20,877 nucleotides of DNA from JBDTMC01 sp039934475 (GTDB lineage: Bacteria > Acidobacteriota > Terriglobia > Bryobacterales > Bryobacteraceae). Below are positions 1-7,378 of this stretch, one piece after another. Position numbers and translations under genes: made by a program. The stretch spans positions 1-20,877 of the forward strand of contig JBDTMC010000087.1 of assembly GCA_039934475.1 (NCBI GenBank), written 5' to 3'. The notes beneath the pieces are model-generated. The model was given only the letters and a program-made list of their open reading frames with translations, made no database searches and was not told the origin of the DNA. Each line of letters starts with the position of its first letter. Positions within the stretch are counted from its first letter, which is position 1.

Positions 1-591
1 GGACGGTTGGGGCACGCCAAGGCGCAGTCGACGCTGGGGATCTCCTATCAGGATGGCAATGGCGTCCGCCGCAACGACGCGGCCGCCGCGCACTGGTTTG
101 GTTTGGCGGCTGCGCAAGGCCATCGGGCAGCGCAATACTCATTGGCGGGCATGTACGAGGAAGGCGACGGCGGCTTACGGAAGGATCGCGCCAAGGCAAG
201 GGAACTGTACCTGAAGAGCGCCAACCAAGGATTCGACAAAGCCCAGATGGAAGTGGGGATGGCCTACGAGGTGGGTGACGGCGTGCCGCGCAGCCGCGAG
301 CGTGCGATTCAGATGCTTCGCGCCTCTGGTCTTGGCAAGGGGATCGCGAATGTCTTGGCGTCCAAGCAGACTCCGGCGCGATTCGCCGACCAGCAGGCGC
401 TTGGGGCTTACATTAAGAAGCTGGCCGACATTGAAAACGCGAAGGCGGCGGGCCAGGCGGCGGCACACGTTAACGGCGGTGGAAGCCCCGGTCTCGGCCA
501 GACGATCGACCGAATTAACGCTGCCAGGGAATACAACAATTGGAGCCGTAGGAATGAACCCGGTTACTGTGCCTACCCTCCATGCAAGTAG
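1..591 (+). CDS. Sel1-repeat (TPR-like) protein, 5' end outside the window
   Basis: The reading frame is open from base 1, so the gene begins left of the window; a TTG at 7 is probably internal. The visible part is about 196 residues. It starts with three consecutive Sel1-like repeats with the usual pattern A..LG..Y..G.GV..D...A..WF..AA.QG, at roughly residues 5-40, 41-77 and 78-112. Sel1 repeats form alpha-alpha solenoids that act as protein-protein scaffolds in bacterial signalling and envelope proteins. The last 80 residues have no repeats; they are Ala/Gly-rich and end in a Cys-containing tail (CAYPPC). The partner or pathway cannot be told from the sequence, and any signal peptide would lie outside the window. 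The family call is secure; the specific role is unknown. Confidence 0.85.
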   Translation, partial: GRLGHAKAQSTLGISYQDGNGVRRNDAAAAHWFGLAAAQGHRAAQYSLAGMYEEGDGGLRKDRAKARELYLKSANQGFDKAQMEVGMAYEVGDGVPRSRERAIQMLRASGLGKGIANVLASKQTPARFADQQALGAYIKKLADIENAKAAGQAAAHVNGGGSPGLGQTIDRINAAREYNNWSRRNEPGYCAYPPCK

Positions 592-773
592 TATCGCCGG
601 CTTCGCTCCGAAATCGAACGATACCTCACCGCCACAGAACAGCATGGGCTTCATTTTGCACTGCTAGGGCAGGGACTCGGCCGGTCAGCCGGTACTTCCT
701 ATGTCGTCGCCGGCGCGACCCGATACGGGCCGCGCTGGCGGCTCCCATATCTTGCGTCAATGGCTGAAAATCA

Positions 774-793
774 AGTTGCACGGCCGTGCAACT
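774..793. promoter_or_regulatory. Perfect 20-bp palindrome, candidate operator
   Basis: The half-site AGTTGCACGG is followed directly by its exact reverse complement CCGTGCAACT. It lies 27 bp upstream of the start codon at 821 and immediately before a TATGAT hexamer at 795-800 that could be a -10 box, so it would cover the spacer and -35 region. This layout is what a dimeric repressor site looks like; the AGTTGCA/TGCAACT arms resemble MarR-type operators in style only. There is no T-run after it, so it is unlikely to be a terminator. The cognate regulator is not in the window. Confidence 0.5.
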
Positions 794-794
794 C

Positions 795-800
795 TATGAT
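795..800 (+). promoter_or_regulatory. Candidate -10 box (TATGAT) for the zinc-ribbon-like gene
   Basis: TATGAT matches five of six positions of the sigma-70 -10 consensus and sits 20 bp upstream of the ATG at 821. No good -35 hexamer lies at 16-18 bp; the 20-bp palindrome occupies that place. Prediction only. Confidence 0.3.
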
Positions 801-820
801 AACCTAGTGAGTTAACAATC

Positions 821-1021
821 ATGGAAACCATTATCATCACCACTGACACCAGTAAGCATGCAGGCTGCGGGGGAGTTTTGGGCATGTCTCAAGACGCGCC
901 TCTCTACATCGTAGAGCATAACGGCCTCGAAACCCGCCTGCCCGGAGTCGAGATGGTCTGTATCTCTTGCGGAGAACGCATCCGCGCACAAGACCAGGTC
1001 GCCATAGTCGCTGCAAACTAA
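821..1021 (+). CDS. Small zinc-ribbon-like hypothetical protein (66 aa)
   Basis: A 66-residue protein with the spacing His13-x2-Cys16 then Cys47-x2-Cys50-Gly, the arrangement expected of a one-zinc ribbon or treble clef. The segment between the pairs (about 30 residues) is predicted to be mostly beta strand, with a short charged tail after the second pair. There is no signal peptide or membrane segment, so it is probably cytoplasmic. The start at 821 is the only ATG that includes the first ligand pair, but the Shine-Dalgarno is weak. A TATGAT hexamer and a perfect palindrome just upstream support a separately regulated transcription unit. I do not recognise a named family; zinc binding is inferred from the ligand spacing. 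It could instead be a chance frame, but the motif pair and upstream signals argue for a real gene. Confidence 0.55.
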   Translation: METIIITTDTSKHAGCGGVLGMSQDAPLYIVEHNGLETRLPGVEMVCISCGERIRAQDQVAIVAAN

Positions 1022-1129
1022 GCCAATCCAAAGGCATCTCTCGCCCTCCGGCAGTAAGTTTGGCCTCGAAAAGTTCATCACGTGGTCCATCGCCGGTTGA
1101 TTCACGCTTCGGGTACTGCGTGAGTTCTT

Positions 1130-1144
1130 CCCGTACAATACGGG
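1130..1144. repeat. Inverted repeat CCCGTA-CAA-TACGGG
   Basis: Six-base arms match perfectly around a 3-nt centre; allowing a 2-nt bulge, three more pairs (CTT/AAG) extend the stem outward. It lies in the 275-bp gap between the zinc-ribbon-like gene and the globin-ankyrin gene. No T-run follows on either strand, so it is not a typical intrinsic terminator. It may be an operator or a short RNA hairpin. Confidence 0.35.
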
Positions 1145-1252
1145 TGAAGCGTTCTGCGGAGGGCATTATCTTGGCTTCGCTGCCACTCAGTGAAGCTTAG
1201 CCCAGATAAATCCATACTTGAAACACCCGAGGTCGACTGCGCTAACAACGCA

Positions 1253-1265
1253 CGGTCGGCGACCG
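1253..1265. promoter_or_regulatory. Inverted repeat CGGTCG-G-CGACCG upstream of the globin-ankyrin gene
   Basis: A perfect 6+1+6 palindrome that ends 31 bp before the proposed GTG start at 1297 and 20 bp before a TACAAT hexamer at 1286-1291. The placement fits an operator next to a promoter, but high local GC raises the chance of accidental palindromes; GGCGCGCC follows directly at 1265-1272. Confidence 0.3.
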
Positions 1266-1285
1266 GCGCGCCGCTATTCTTTCAG

Positions 1286-1291
1286 TACAAT
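1286..1291 (+). promoter_or_regulatory. Candidate -10 box (TACAAT) giving a leaderless start
   Basis: TACAAT matches five of six sigma-70 -10 positions and ends 5 nt before the GTG at 1297, so transcription would begin at or near the start codon. No Shine-Dalgarno precedes that GTG, which agrees with a leaderless message. No convincing -35 is visible. Confidence 0.3.
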
Positions 1292-1296
1292 CGGAT

Positions 1297-2312
1297 GTGG
1301 CCAATTCCCAGGCACTCCTCGCCGCCTTAGGCGGCGAAGCCGGCTGCAAATCGCTATCGGTAGAATTCTACGCGCGCGTGGGCACTGACCCTGTGCTTCG
1401 TCCTCTCTTCCCCGGCAAAAGTCTCAATGCGCTATCGAAGAATTCGCTGCCTTCCTGATTCAATTTCTCGGCGGCGATGAAGAGCAAACGCAGCGCCGCT
1501 GGTGGGTGAGCTTGCGCGAATCGCACGCGCGATTCCGCATTCAACCGGCGCAGCGGCAAGCCTGGTTGAACCATATGGGGGCGACCCTGGACGCGACTCC
1601 GCTCGATGACGCAACCCGAAACGCTCTGCGAGAATTCTTCATTGATAGCTCCGCTTATGTGACGGGCAAGGAGGCTCTCCGGCCGGAGCACGAGGAACTG
1701 GGGGCGCGCTGGGATCAGCAACTGACGCTGGATGGCGTCATCGCGGCGATTGCTGAGGGCAGGGACGAGGAAGCGATCGCCCTCGCGCCGCGGTTTGCGC
1801 CACGGCCGTCCGTCTTCGTTGGCCTGCTGGCGCGGATGGTTCAATCCGGTCGCGCGAGTTTGATCAACTATGTCGTCGACGCCGTGAACCATCATCCGTC
1901 GATAGGAACGCGGCGTTACGGGGGACGGGCGCTCCTCCACTACGCCTCGGGCGCGGGCTGCGTCGATGTGGTGACGACGCTGCTGCGGCTCGGTACAGAC
2001 GCCAACATTCAGGACAGCGGAGGCCACACGCCGCTCTACCGCGTTGCGAACGAATGCGCGTCAGAAGCGGGACCGGAAATTGTGCGGGCGCTGCTGGAGG
2101 CGGGCGCCGCTGTGAATGCGTGCGGCGGCGTCACGCGGTCCACCCCGCTACACATGGCGGCGCGGCGCGGCTTCGTGGAGATCGCGCGGGTCCTGCTGGA
2201 TAGCGGCGCGGCGATTGGGGCGCGCGATGCGAAGGGCGACACGCCTCTGCGGCGAGCACTCAATTGCCGCAAGAGTGCGGTGGCGCAGTTGTTGAAGGAA
2301 CGCGGAGCGTGA
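1297..2312 (+). pseudogene. Truncated hemoglobin-ankyrin repeat fusion, frameshifted near 1428
   Basis: Two adjoining frames together spell one protein. From GTG 1297 the first frame encodes a globin N-terminus (ALGGEAGCKSLSVEFYARV..DPVLRPLFPGKSL) with the FY pair of the B helix (Tyr codon 1369-1371), then stops at 1456-1458. The -1 frame picks up at about 1428 with CAIEEFAAFLIQFLGG, then RESHARF, whose His (1524-1526) fits the proximal heme ligand, and AWLNHM, all in the order of truncated hemoglobins. From about 1840 follow four ankyrin repeats (TPLHMAARRGFVEIARVLLDSGA is typical) to the stop at 2310-2312. Restoring one base gives about 338 aa. Downstream of the shift the frame is open without damage, so either a recent deletion or a sequencing error is likely. 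Globin plus ankyrin suggests heme-based O2/NO sensing coupled to protein binding; that is inference. If the shift is real, only an ankyrin protein from an internal start (such as TTG 1509-1511) could be made. Confidence 0.75.
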
Positions 2313-2315
2313 ACG

Positions 2316-3545
2316 TCACTTTCTGACATCCATGCCGAACGTCCGTCGAATGCGATTCATTGGCGCGCGCTCAATTTGGTCCTGGATCACTTTCTCTTTC
2401 TCAATCATCGCGGCCAAACGCACGGCGGCCGTCTGTTCCAATTGACTTGATCGCTCGTCCTTCTCTTTCATCGCCACAGTTGCGCGATCCAACTGGTCTC
2501 GCAGTCGATTGATCACTTGCTCCTTCTCGTTTAAAACGGCCAGTCGCTCGGCCGCAACGCCCTCCATAACCCGGGCTCTCGCGCGCAGTTCATGGAGCAC
2601 GTCCAGTTGGGCGCTCACGGTGGCGTGCATGCGGCGAGGCAGTTCGCTGATTGTGAGTCCGTTCAGAACGGAACCGCTTACCTCGCGGCGGGGCATTGGG
2701 ATTTCGCGTGCCGGCGGCTTGACGAGGAACAGCGAGGCAACCGTGTATTTGATGGAATCATGGTGGAAGAGGCACCCCGGGATCGCATCCTCCAGAAGAG
2801 AACTGCCCGCCAATTGCAGGCCAGAGTGGGCATAGCGGCGCAAGGCTTCGGCGGACGTTGAGGGCGGATCGTGAGGTGGCGGCAGATACTCATTGGCGCC
2901 AGGCGCGCCGGGACCGTAGTCGAAGGTGAAACCCACCGTTCCCCCGGGCTTCAGCACGCGCGCGATTTCGCGGACTGCGGTCTGCTGGTCGTCGCCCGTC
3001 AAGTGTTCCAGGACGGAGCACGAGATGACCACATCGAAGCTTTCTTCCGGGAACGCCGCGAGGTTGCGCATGTCTCCCAGGCGCGGCTTCAGAGTATGCA
3101 AGTGCAGCGCATCGGCGCATTCGCGGCCCGCTTGCACGAAGACCGGGTTGATATCGATGCTGGTGACGTCACACCCGGCCAGCGCCGCAAGGACGGAGAG
3201 GTGAGTGGAAGGCCCGCCGAGGTCCAGCACTCGTAACCCTCCCTCTGCGAGTCCGAGCGACTTGTAAAGCCAGACATACTCCCACAGGCGGAACGGCCGC
3301 ATGGCGAGGCTGGGAACAGTTTCATCGAGGCCCGTTGAACTTAGCGGAACACCGGCGGCAGTTCCGACGATATCCAACGCCAGGAAATCGCGAACGTCTT
3401 TATCTTCGGCAAACCCTGAGAGAAATGCCGCCAGGCGCGGCCGCGTCAGTTGCAGATTAATGCCTTCGATGGCCGAGGGAAGAGCCTCGTCGCCCGCTTC
3501 CACTGACGCCAGTTCCATCGCCCAGGCGGGCAACTCCGGTAACAT
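2316..3545 (-). CDS. SAM-dependent class I methyltransferase with C-terminal coiled coil
   Basis: A 409-residue protein from the ATG at 3545; an upstream ATG at 3584 would add 13 residues that look unrelated, so the shorter start is preferred. Residues 104-205 hold the Methyltransf_11-type Rossmann core: motif I VLDLGG at 106-111, the acidic SAM-ribose residue in SIDINP near 131, FDVVISCSVLEHL at 170-182 and VLKPGGTVGF at 197-206. Residues about 301-394 form a charged heptad-rich coiled coil with two copies of a unit like RLAVLNEKEQVI and RLAAMIEKEKVI (334-345, 376-387), then a basic tail. There is no signal peptide or membrane segment. The substrate is unknown; methyltransferases with such tails are often found in polysaccharide or glycolipid modification. 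The gene ends 3 bp from the convergent globin-ankyrin gene and is divergent from the cytochrome-like gene at 3653. Confidence 0.85.
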   Translation of the reverse strand: MLPELPAWAMELASVEAGDEALPSAIEGINLQLTRPRLAAFLSGFAEDKDVRDFLALDIVGTAAGVPLSSTGLDETVPSLAMRPFRLWEYVWLYKSLGLAEGGLRVLDLGGPSTHLSVLAALAGCDVTSIDINPVFVQAGRECADALHLHTLKPRLGDMRNLAAFPEESFDVVISCSVLEHLTGDDQQTAVREIARVLKPGGTVGFTFDYGPGAPGANEYLPPPHDPPSTSAEALRRYAHSGLQLAGSSLLEDAIPGCLFHHDSIKYTVASLFLVKPPAREIPMPRREVSGSVLNGLTISELPRRMHATVSAQLDVLHELRARARVMEGVAAERLAVLNEKEQVINRLRDQLDRATVAMKEKDERSSQLEQTAAVRLAAMIEKEKVIQDQIERAPMNRIRRTFGMDVRK

Positions 3546-3551
3546 GACGCC

Positions 3552-3557
3552 AGTATG
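3552..3557 (-). promoter_or_regulatory. Candidate -10 box (CATACT) for the methyltransferase gene
   Basis: On the minus strand CATACT lies exactly 6 nt before the ATG at 3545, and no Shine-Dalgarno is present between them. This would make the message leaderless. The hexamer matches only four of six consensus positions and no clear -35 is seen. Confidence 0.2.
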
Positions 3558-3652
3558 ACAGCAGGGGGCGACCCCACACCACATGCCATCGGGAACGCGG
3601 CCTGGTGATAAGATCGTGCAAAGAGACCGTTTCCGTTCGGGCTGGGTGCCTC

Positions 3653-5953
3653 ATGTTAAAACCGCTCGTTGCCATCCTGGCGAACTCGCTGCTTTTCGCT
3701 GTCGTTGCGTCTGCGCAATCGCCCGCAGATGTTGAGTTCTTCAATCAGGAAGTGCGGCCCATTTTGAAGAGCAACTGTGAAGGCTGCCATTCCGTCAACG
3801 TCCTAAACAGCGGCCTGTCTTTGGATTCGCGCGTGGCGGTGCTTCGCGGTGGCAATCGAGGACCAGGCGCTGTCGCCGGCGATGCGTCAAGCCTGATCCT
3901 GCAAGCGGTGCGCCAGGAAGGCGGACTGAAGATGCCGCCGGGTAAGAAATTGCCGCCGGAGCAGATCGCGAAGCTGGAAGAGTGGGTGAAGCGCGGGCTT
4001 CCTTCTACTGCGGAGTTCGCTGAAGCGAAGCGGCGCAAAACCAACCACTGGGCGTTTCAACCGGTGCGCAGGCCCGACGCTGCGGGCATCGATGAATTGA
4101 TTCTGGCTAAGTTGAAAGAGAAGGATCTGCAGCCGTCTCCGGAGGCGGACCGCGCGACGCTGATCCGCCGTGTAAGCCTCGACCTTACCGGGTTGCCGCC
4201 GGGGCCTGCCGAAGTGAAGGCCTTCGTGGAGGACAATCGCACCGGCGCTTATGAGCGGCTGGTGGACAAGTTGCTTGCGTCGCCTCACTTCGGTGAGCGT
4301 CAGGCGCGGCACTGGCTTGACTTGGCGCGCTACGCCGATTCCGACGGTTATACCATCGACGCGCCACGCGATATCTTTCCCTATCGCGATTGGGTGATCC
4401 GCGCCCTGAACAGCGACATGCCGTTCGATCGCTTCACCATCGAACAGTTCGCTGGAGATCTGCTGCCGAATCCAACGAACGATCAATTGATCGCCACGGG
4501 TTTCCACCGCAACACACCCTCTAACTTCGAAGGCGGCATCGATTTCGAGCAGTATCGCGTGGAGGCCGTTGCCGACCGCGTGCAAACCACAGGCGCTGTC
4601 TGGCTGGGACTGACGCTGGGCTGCGCGCGCTGTCACGATCACAAGTACGATCCGATTTCGCAGCGTGAACACTACCAGATGTTCGCCTTCCTGAACAATG
4701 TAGATGAGGTGGACAAAGAGGCGGACCGGCGGTACTTCAATAAGCCGTTTCTCGAAATGGGTTCGCCGGCCGACATCGCTGCACTGGCCAAGTGGGACAG
4801 CGATGTACAGGACATTGAAACGCGAATCCGCAAGCATCAGGAGTCGTTAACCCAGGACGCCGACAAAGACCCGAAGCTGATCGAACTTCGGAAAGAAGAA
4901 AAGGATCTGCACGAGCGTAAGCCCCAGGTTCAGCGCACTTTGATCATGCGCGAGCTGCCAACGCCGCGCCAGCATTACATCCACCTTGGCGGCGATTTCA
5001 CACGCAAGGGTGGATTGGTGCAACCCGGCGTGCCTGCCGTCTTCCCGCCGCTGGCAACTACGAACCCGGTTCCGAATCGCCTGGACCTTGCCAAATGGAT
5101 CGTGGACAAAGACAATCCGCTCACCGCCCGCGTCACTATGAACCGGCTGTGGCAGCAATACTTCGGCAAAGGCATCGTGGAAACGGAGAACGATTTCGGC
5201 GTGATGGGCGACCGGCCCACTCATCCCGAGTTACTCGACTGGCTGGCCTCGGAGTTTATGACTGGCGGCTGGAAACTGAAACGGATGCACAAGATCATTG
5301 TGATGAGCGCCACTTATAAGCAAGCTTCGAAGGCGCGGCCGGACGCCGCCTCGGTGGATCCTTACAACAAACTGCTGGCGCGCCAGAACCGCCTCCGCTT
5401 GGAAGCGGAGATCATTCGCGATTCGGCGCTGGTTGTAACGGGCCTACTCAGCGAAAAGGTGGGCGGCCCCAGCGTGTATCCTCCGATTCCCAAAGGCGCC
5501 AACGACGTGACGCAGGTGAAGCGCGAATGGAAGGTTTCCGAAGGTGAGGACAAGTATCGCCGCGGCATGTACACGTTCTTCCAGCGCTCCGCCGCGTATC
5601 CTGGCTTGATTACATTCGACGCGCCTGACGCTACCGTCACCTGCACGCGGCGTGTGCGTTCGAATACACCGCTGCAAGCATTGATCGCGTTGAACGACGA
5701 TACGTCATTCGAGTACGCCGATGTCCTGGCAAAGCGAATTCTGAATGAAGGCGCGGCGCTGGATGACACCGGCAAGCTGACACTGGGCTGGGAGCGGGTT
5801 CTTGAGAGACGAATGAGGCCGGGGGAAGAGAAACGAATGCTTTCATTCCTGGCCGCTCAGCGCGACGCGCAAAAAGAGAAGAGCGAGCCGGCTGCCTGGA
5901 CGGCTGTGGCTCGCGTGCTGCTGAATCTCGATGAGTTCATGACTCGGGAGTAA
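3653..5953 (+). CDS. Secreted PSCyt1-DUF1549-DUF1553 protein (cytochrome-like)
   Basis: The ATG at 3653 gives 766 residues and places a Sec signal peptide (hydrophobic 4-21, cleavage after ASA at 21) at the N-terminus; a longer frame from 3605 would bury it behind 16 polar residues. The mature N-terminus carries a Planctomycete cytochrome C-like domain with CEGCH at 42-46. DUF1549 (PSCyt2) follows from about residue 150, with LDLTGLPP and a second CxxCH in CARCHDHKYDPI (Cys324, Cys327, His328). DUF1553 (PSD1) covers about 475-760, with NPLTARVTMNRLWQQYFGKG and SNTPLQALIALND. Covalent heme attachment is possible but unproven in this family; the biochemical role is unknown. DUF1501 partners regularly accompany it, and here one starts 4 bp downstream, so the two form an operon. 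It probably acts in the periplasm or at the cell surface. Confidence 0.92.
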   Translation: MLKPLVAILANSLLFAVVASAQSPADVEFFNQEVRPILKSNCEGCHSVNVLNSGLSLDSRVAVLRGGNRGPGAVAGDASSLILQAVRQEGGLKMPPGKKLPPEQIAKLEEWVKRGLPSTAEFAEAKRRKTNHWAFQPVRRPDAAGIDELILAKLKEKDLQPSPEADRATLIRRVSLDLTGLPPGPAEVKAFVEDNRTGAYERLVDKLLASPHFGERQARHWLDLARYADSDGYTIDAPRDIFPYRDWVIRALNSDMPFDRFTIEQFAGDLLPNPTNDQLIATGFHRNTPSNFEGGIDFEQYRVEAVADRVQTTGAVWLGLTLGCARCHDHKYDPISQREHYQMFAFLNNVDEVDKEADRRYFNKPFLEMGSPADIAALAKWDSDVQDIETRIRKHQESLTQDADKDPKLIELRKEEKDLHERKPQVQRTLIMRELPTPRQHYIHLGGDFTRKGGLVQPGVPAVFPPLATTNPVPNRLDLAKWIVDKDNPLTARVTMNRLWQQYFGKGIVETENDFGVMGDRPTHPELLDWLASEFMTGGWKLKRMHKIIVMSATYKQASKARPDAASVDPYNKLLARQNRLRLEAEIIRDSALVVTGLLSEKVGGPSVYPPIPKGANDVTQVKREWKVSEGEDKYRRGMYTFFQRSAAYPGLITFDAPDATVTCTRRVRSNTPLQALIALNDDTSFEYADVLAKRILNEGAALDDTGKLTLGWERVLERRMRPGEEKRMLSFLAAQRDAQKEKSEPAAWTAVARVLLNLDEFMTRE

Positions 5954-5957
5954 CTGG

Positions 5958-7373
5958 ATGCAACCGGAAGACAAAGCGCTATTGAAAGTCACGCGGCGGC
6001 ACCTGTTCCGCGAATGTGGATTCGGCATTGGCAAGGCCGCGCTTGCCAGTCTGATGGCAGACAGTCTGCTGGCGCAAGTGAATGCTCGCCACCACGCGCC
6101 GAAAGTAGACCGCGTCATTTTCCTGTTCATGGCTGGTGCACCGACGCAATTGGAACTGTTCGACTACAAGCCCGAGCTGATGAAGTGGGACGGTAAGACG
6201 ACGCCGGATTCCTTCCTGAAGGGGAAGCGGTTCGCGTTCATGGATACGTTCAACAAGGAACCACCGAAGCTGCTCGGCTCGCGCCGCACGTTCAAGCAGG
6301 CGGGCAGTAACGGCATGTGGTTTTCCGACCTTGTGCCGCACCTGACCACTGTGGCCGACGACATCGCGATGATTCACGGCGTATCGACAGAGAATTTCAA
6401 CCACGGTCCGGCCAAGCTGTTTACGAACACTGGTTCCGTGCGTACGGGACGCCCGTCAATGGGCGCGTGGATCACCTACGGGATTGGCAGCGAATCAAAG
6501 AGCCTGCCGGGTTATGTGGTGTTGCAGTCAGGACCACGAGGGCCGCGTGGCGGAGCAGCGCTTTGGAGCAGCGGGTTCCTGCCGTCGTCTTATCAGGGTG
6601 TACCCTTCCGTTCGGCGGGCGATCCTATCCTCGACCTCTCCAACCCGCAGGGCGTCGATTCCGAGCAACAACGGCGTACCATCGACGCGATTCGCGACCT
6701 CAACCAAATCGAGTTGGAAGAGACTGGCGACGCCGAGGTTTCGACGCGTATCGCGCAGTATGAGATGGCTTACCGCATGCAAACCAGCGGTCCGGAGCTG
6801 ATCGACTTCAAGCAGGAATCGAAAGAAACCATCGAGATGTACGGCGCGGAGCCGGGCAAGGCATCCTACGCCAATAACTGCCTGCTGGCGCGCCGGCTAG
6901 TGGAACGCGGCGTTCGTTTCGTCCAGCTGTATCACACCGATTGGGACCATCACGACGACATCACAAAGCCGCTGGATCGCGTTTGTGGCGAAGTGGACAA
7001 GCCCACCGCGGCGTTGATCAAGGATCTGAAACAGCGCGGACTGCTCGACCGGACTCTCGTCGTTTGGAGCGGCGAGTTCGGCCGCACTCCGATGGGCGAG
7101 GTGCGCGAGAAGGGCAAGATCGGCCGGAACCATCACATCGACGCCTTCAGCCTGTTTATGGCGGGCGGCGGCATCAAGGCCGGTTCCGTCGTCGGCTCAA
7201 CTGATGAGTTTGGCTTCTCACCAACCGGCGACAGGACGGATGTGCACGATATTCAGGCGACGATCCTTCACCTGCTTGGCATCGACCACAAGAAGCTGAC
7301 ATTCCGCTTCCAGGGCCGCGATTTCCGTCTCACCGACGTCACTGGAAATGTAGTGCAACCGCTGTTGGCGTAA
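5958..7373 (+). CDS. DUF1501 protein with Tat signal (alkaline phosphatase-like fold)
   Basis: A 471-residue protein starting 4 bp after the stop of the cytochrome-like gene; GGAG at the end of that gene serves as Shine-Dalgarno. The N-terminus has a twin-arginine motif TRRHLFR at 12-18 followed by an Ala/Leu-rich stretch, so folded export by Tat is expected. The body shows DUF1501 signatures: RVIFLFMAGAPTQLELFDYKP near the start, SGEFGRTPMGE and GRNHHIDAFSLFMAGGG near residue 380, and a C-terminal VHDIQATILHLLGIDHKKL. DUF1501 belongs to the alkaline phosphatase/sulfatase-like superfamily, with His, Asp and Asn residues likely to bind metal, but no substrate is established. Constant pairing with PSCyt/DUF1553 proteins suggests that the two work together outside the cytoplasm. 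It ends 5 bp from the convergent second pair. Confidence 0.92.
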   Translation: MQPEDKALLKVTRRHLFRECGFGIGKAALASLMADSLLAQVNARHHAPKVDRVIFLFMAGAPTQLELFDYKPELMKWDGKTTPDSFLKGKRFAFMDTFNKEPPKLLGSRRTFKQAGSNGMWFSDLVPHLTTVADDIAMIHGVSTENFNHGPAKLFTNTGSVRTGRPSMGAWITYGIGSESKSLPGYVVLQSGPRGPRGGAALWSSGFLPSSYQGVPFRSAGDPILDLSNPQGVDSEQQRRTIDAIRDLNQIELEETGDAEVSTRIAQYEMAYRMQTSGPELIDFKQESKETIEMYGAEPGKASYANNCLLARRLVERGVRFVQLYHTDWDHHDDITKPLDRVCGEVDKPTAALIKDLKQRGLLDRTLVVWSGEFGRTPMGEVREKGKIGRNHHIDAFSLFMAGGGIKAGSVVGSTDEFGFSPTGDRTDVHDIQATILHLLGIDHKKLTFRFQGRDFRLTDVTGNVVQPLLA

Positions 7374-7378
7374 CGGGG

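Noticed and set aside
774..793. The 20-bp palindrome as a terminator of the Sel1-repeat gene
   Set aside because: No T-run follows on the plus strand, it has no loop, and it is 183 bp past the stop codon; an operator is the better reading.
837..1166. Minus-strand 109-aa frame beginning MPSAERFTRIVREELTQYP
   Set aside because: The first 45 residues look protein-like, but the rest is antisense to the zinc-ribbon-like gene and is Arg-rich shadow sequence; no ribosome site or family match. It is the best alternative gene in 1022-1166 but is not supported enough to list.
1410..1430. Programmed -1 frameshifting in the globin-ankyrin gene
   Set aside because: The only A-run (1417-1420) does not allow good re-pairing in the -1 direction, and no slippery heptamer followed by a strong stem is visible at the junction.
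3887..4837. Minus-strand 316-aa open frame
   Set aside because: Lies wholly inside the cytochrome-like gene, with His/Arg/Leu-rich composition typical of antisense frames in GC-rich DNA and no domain.
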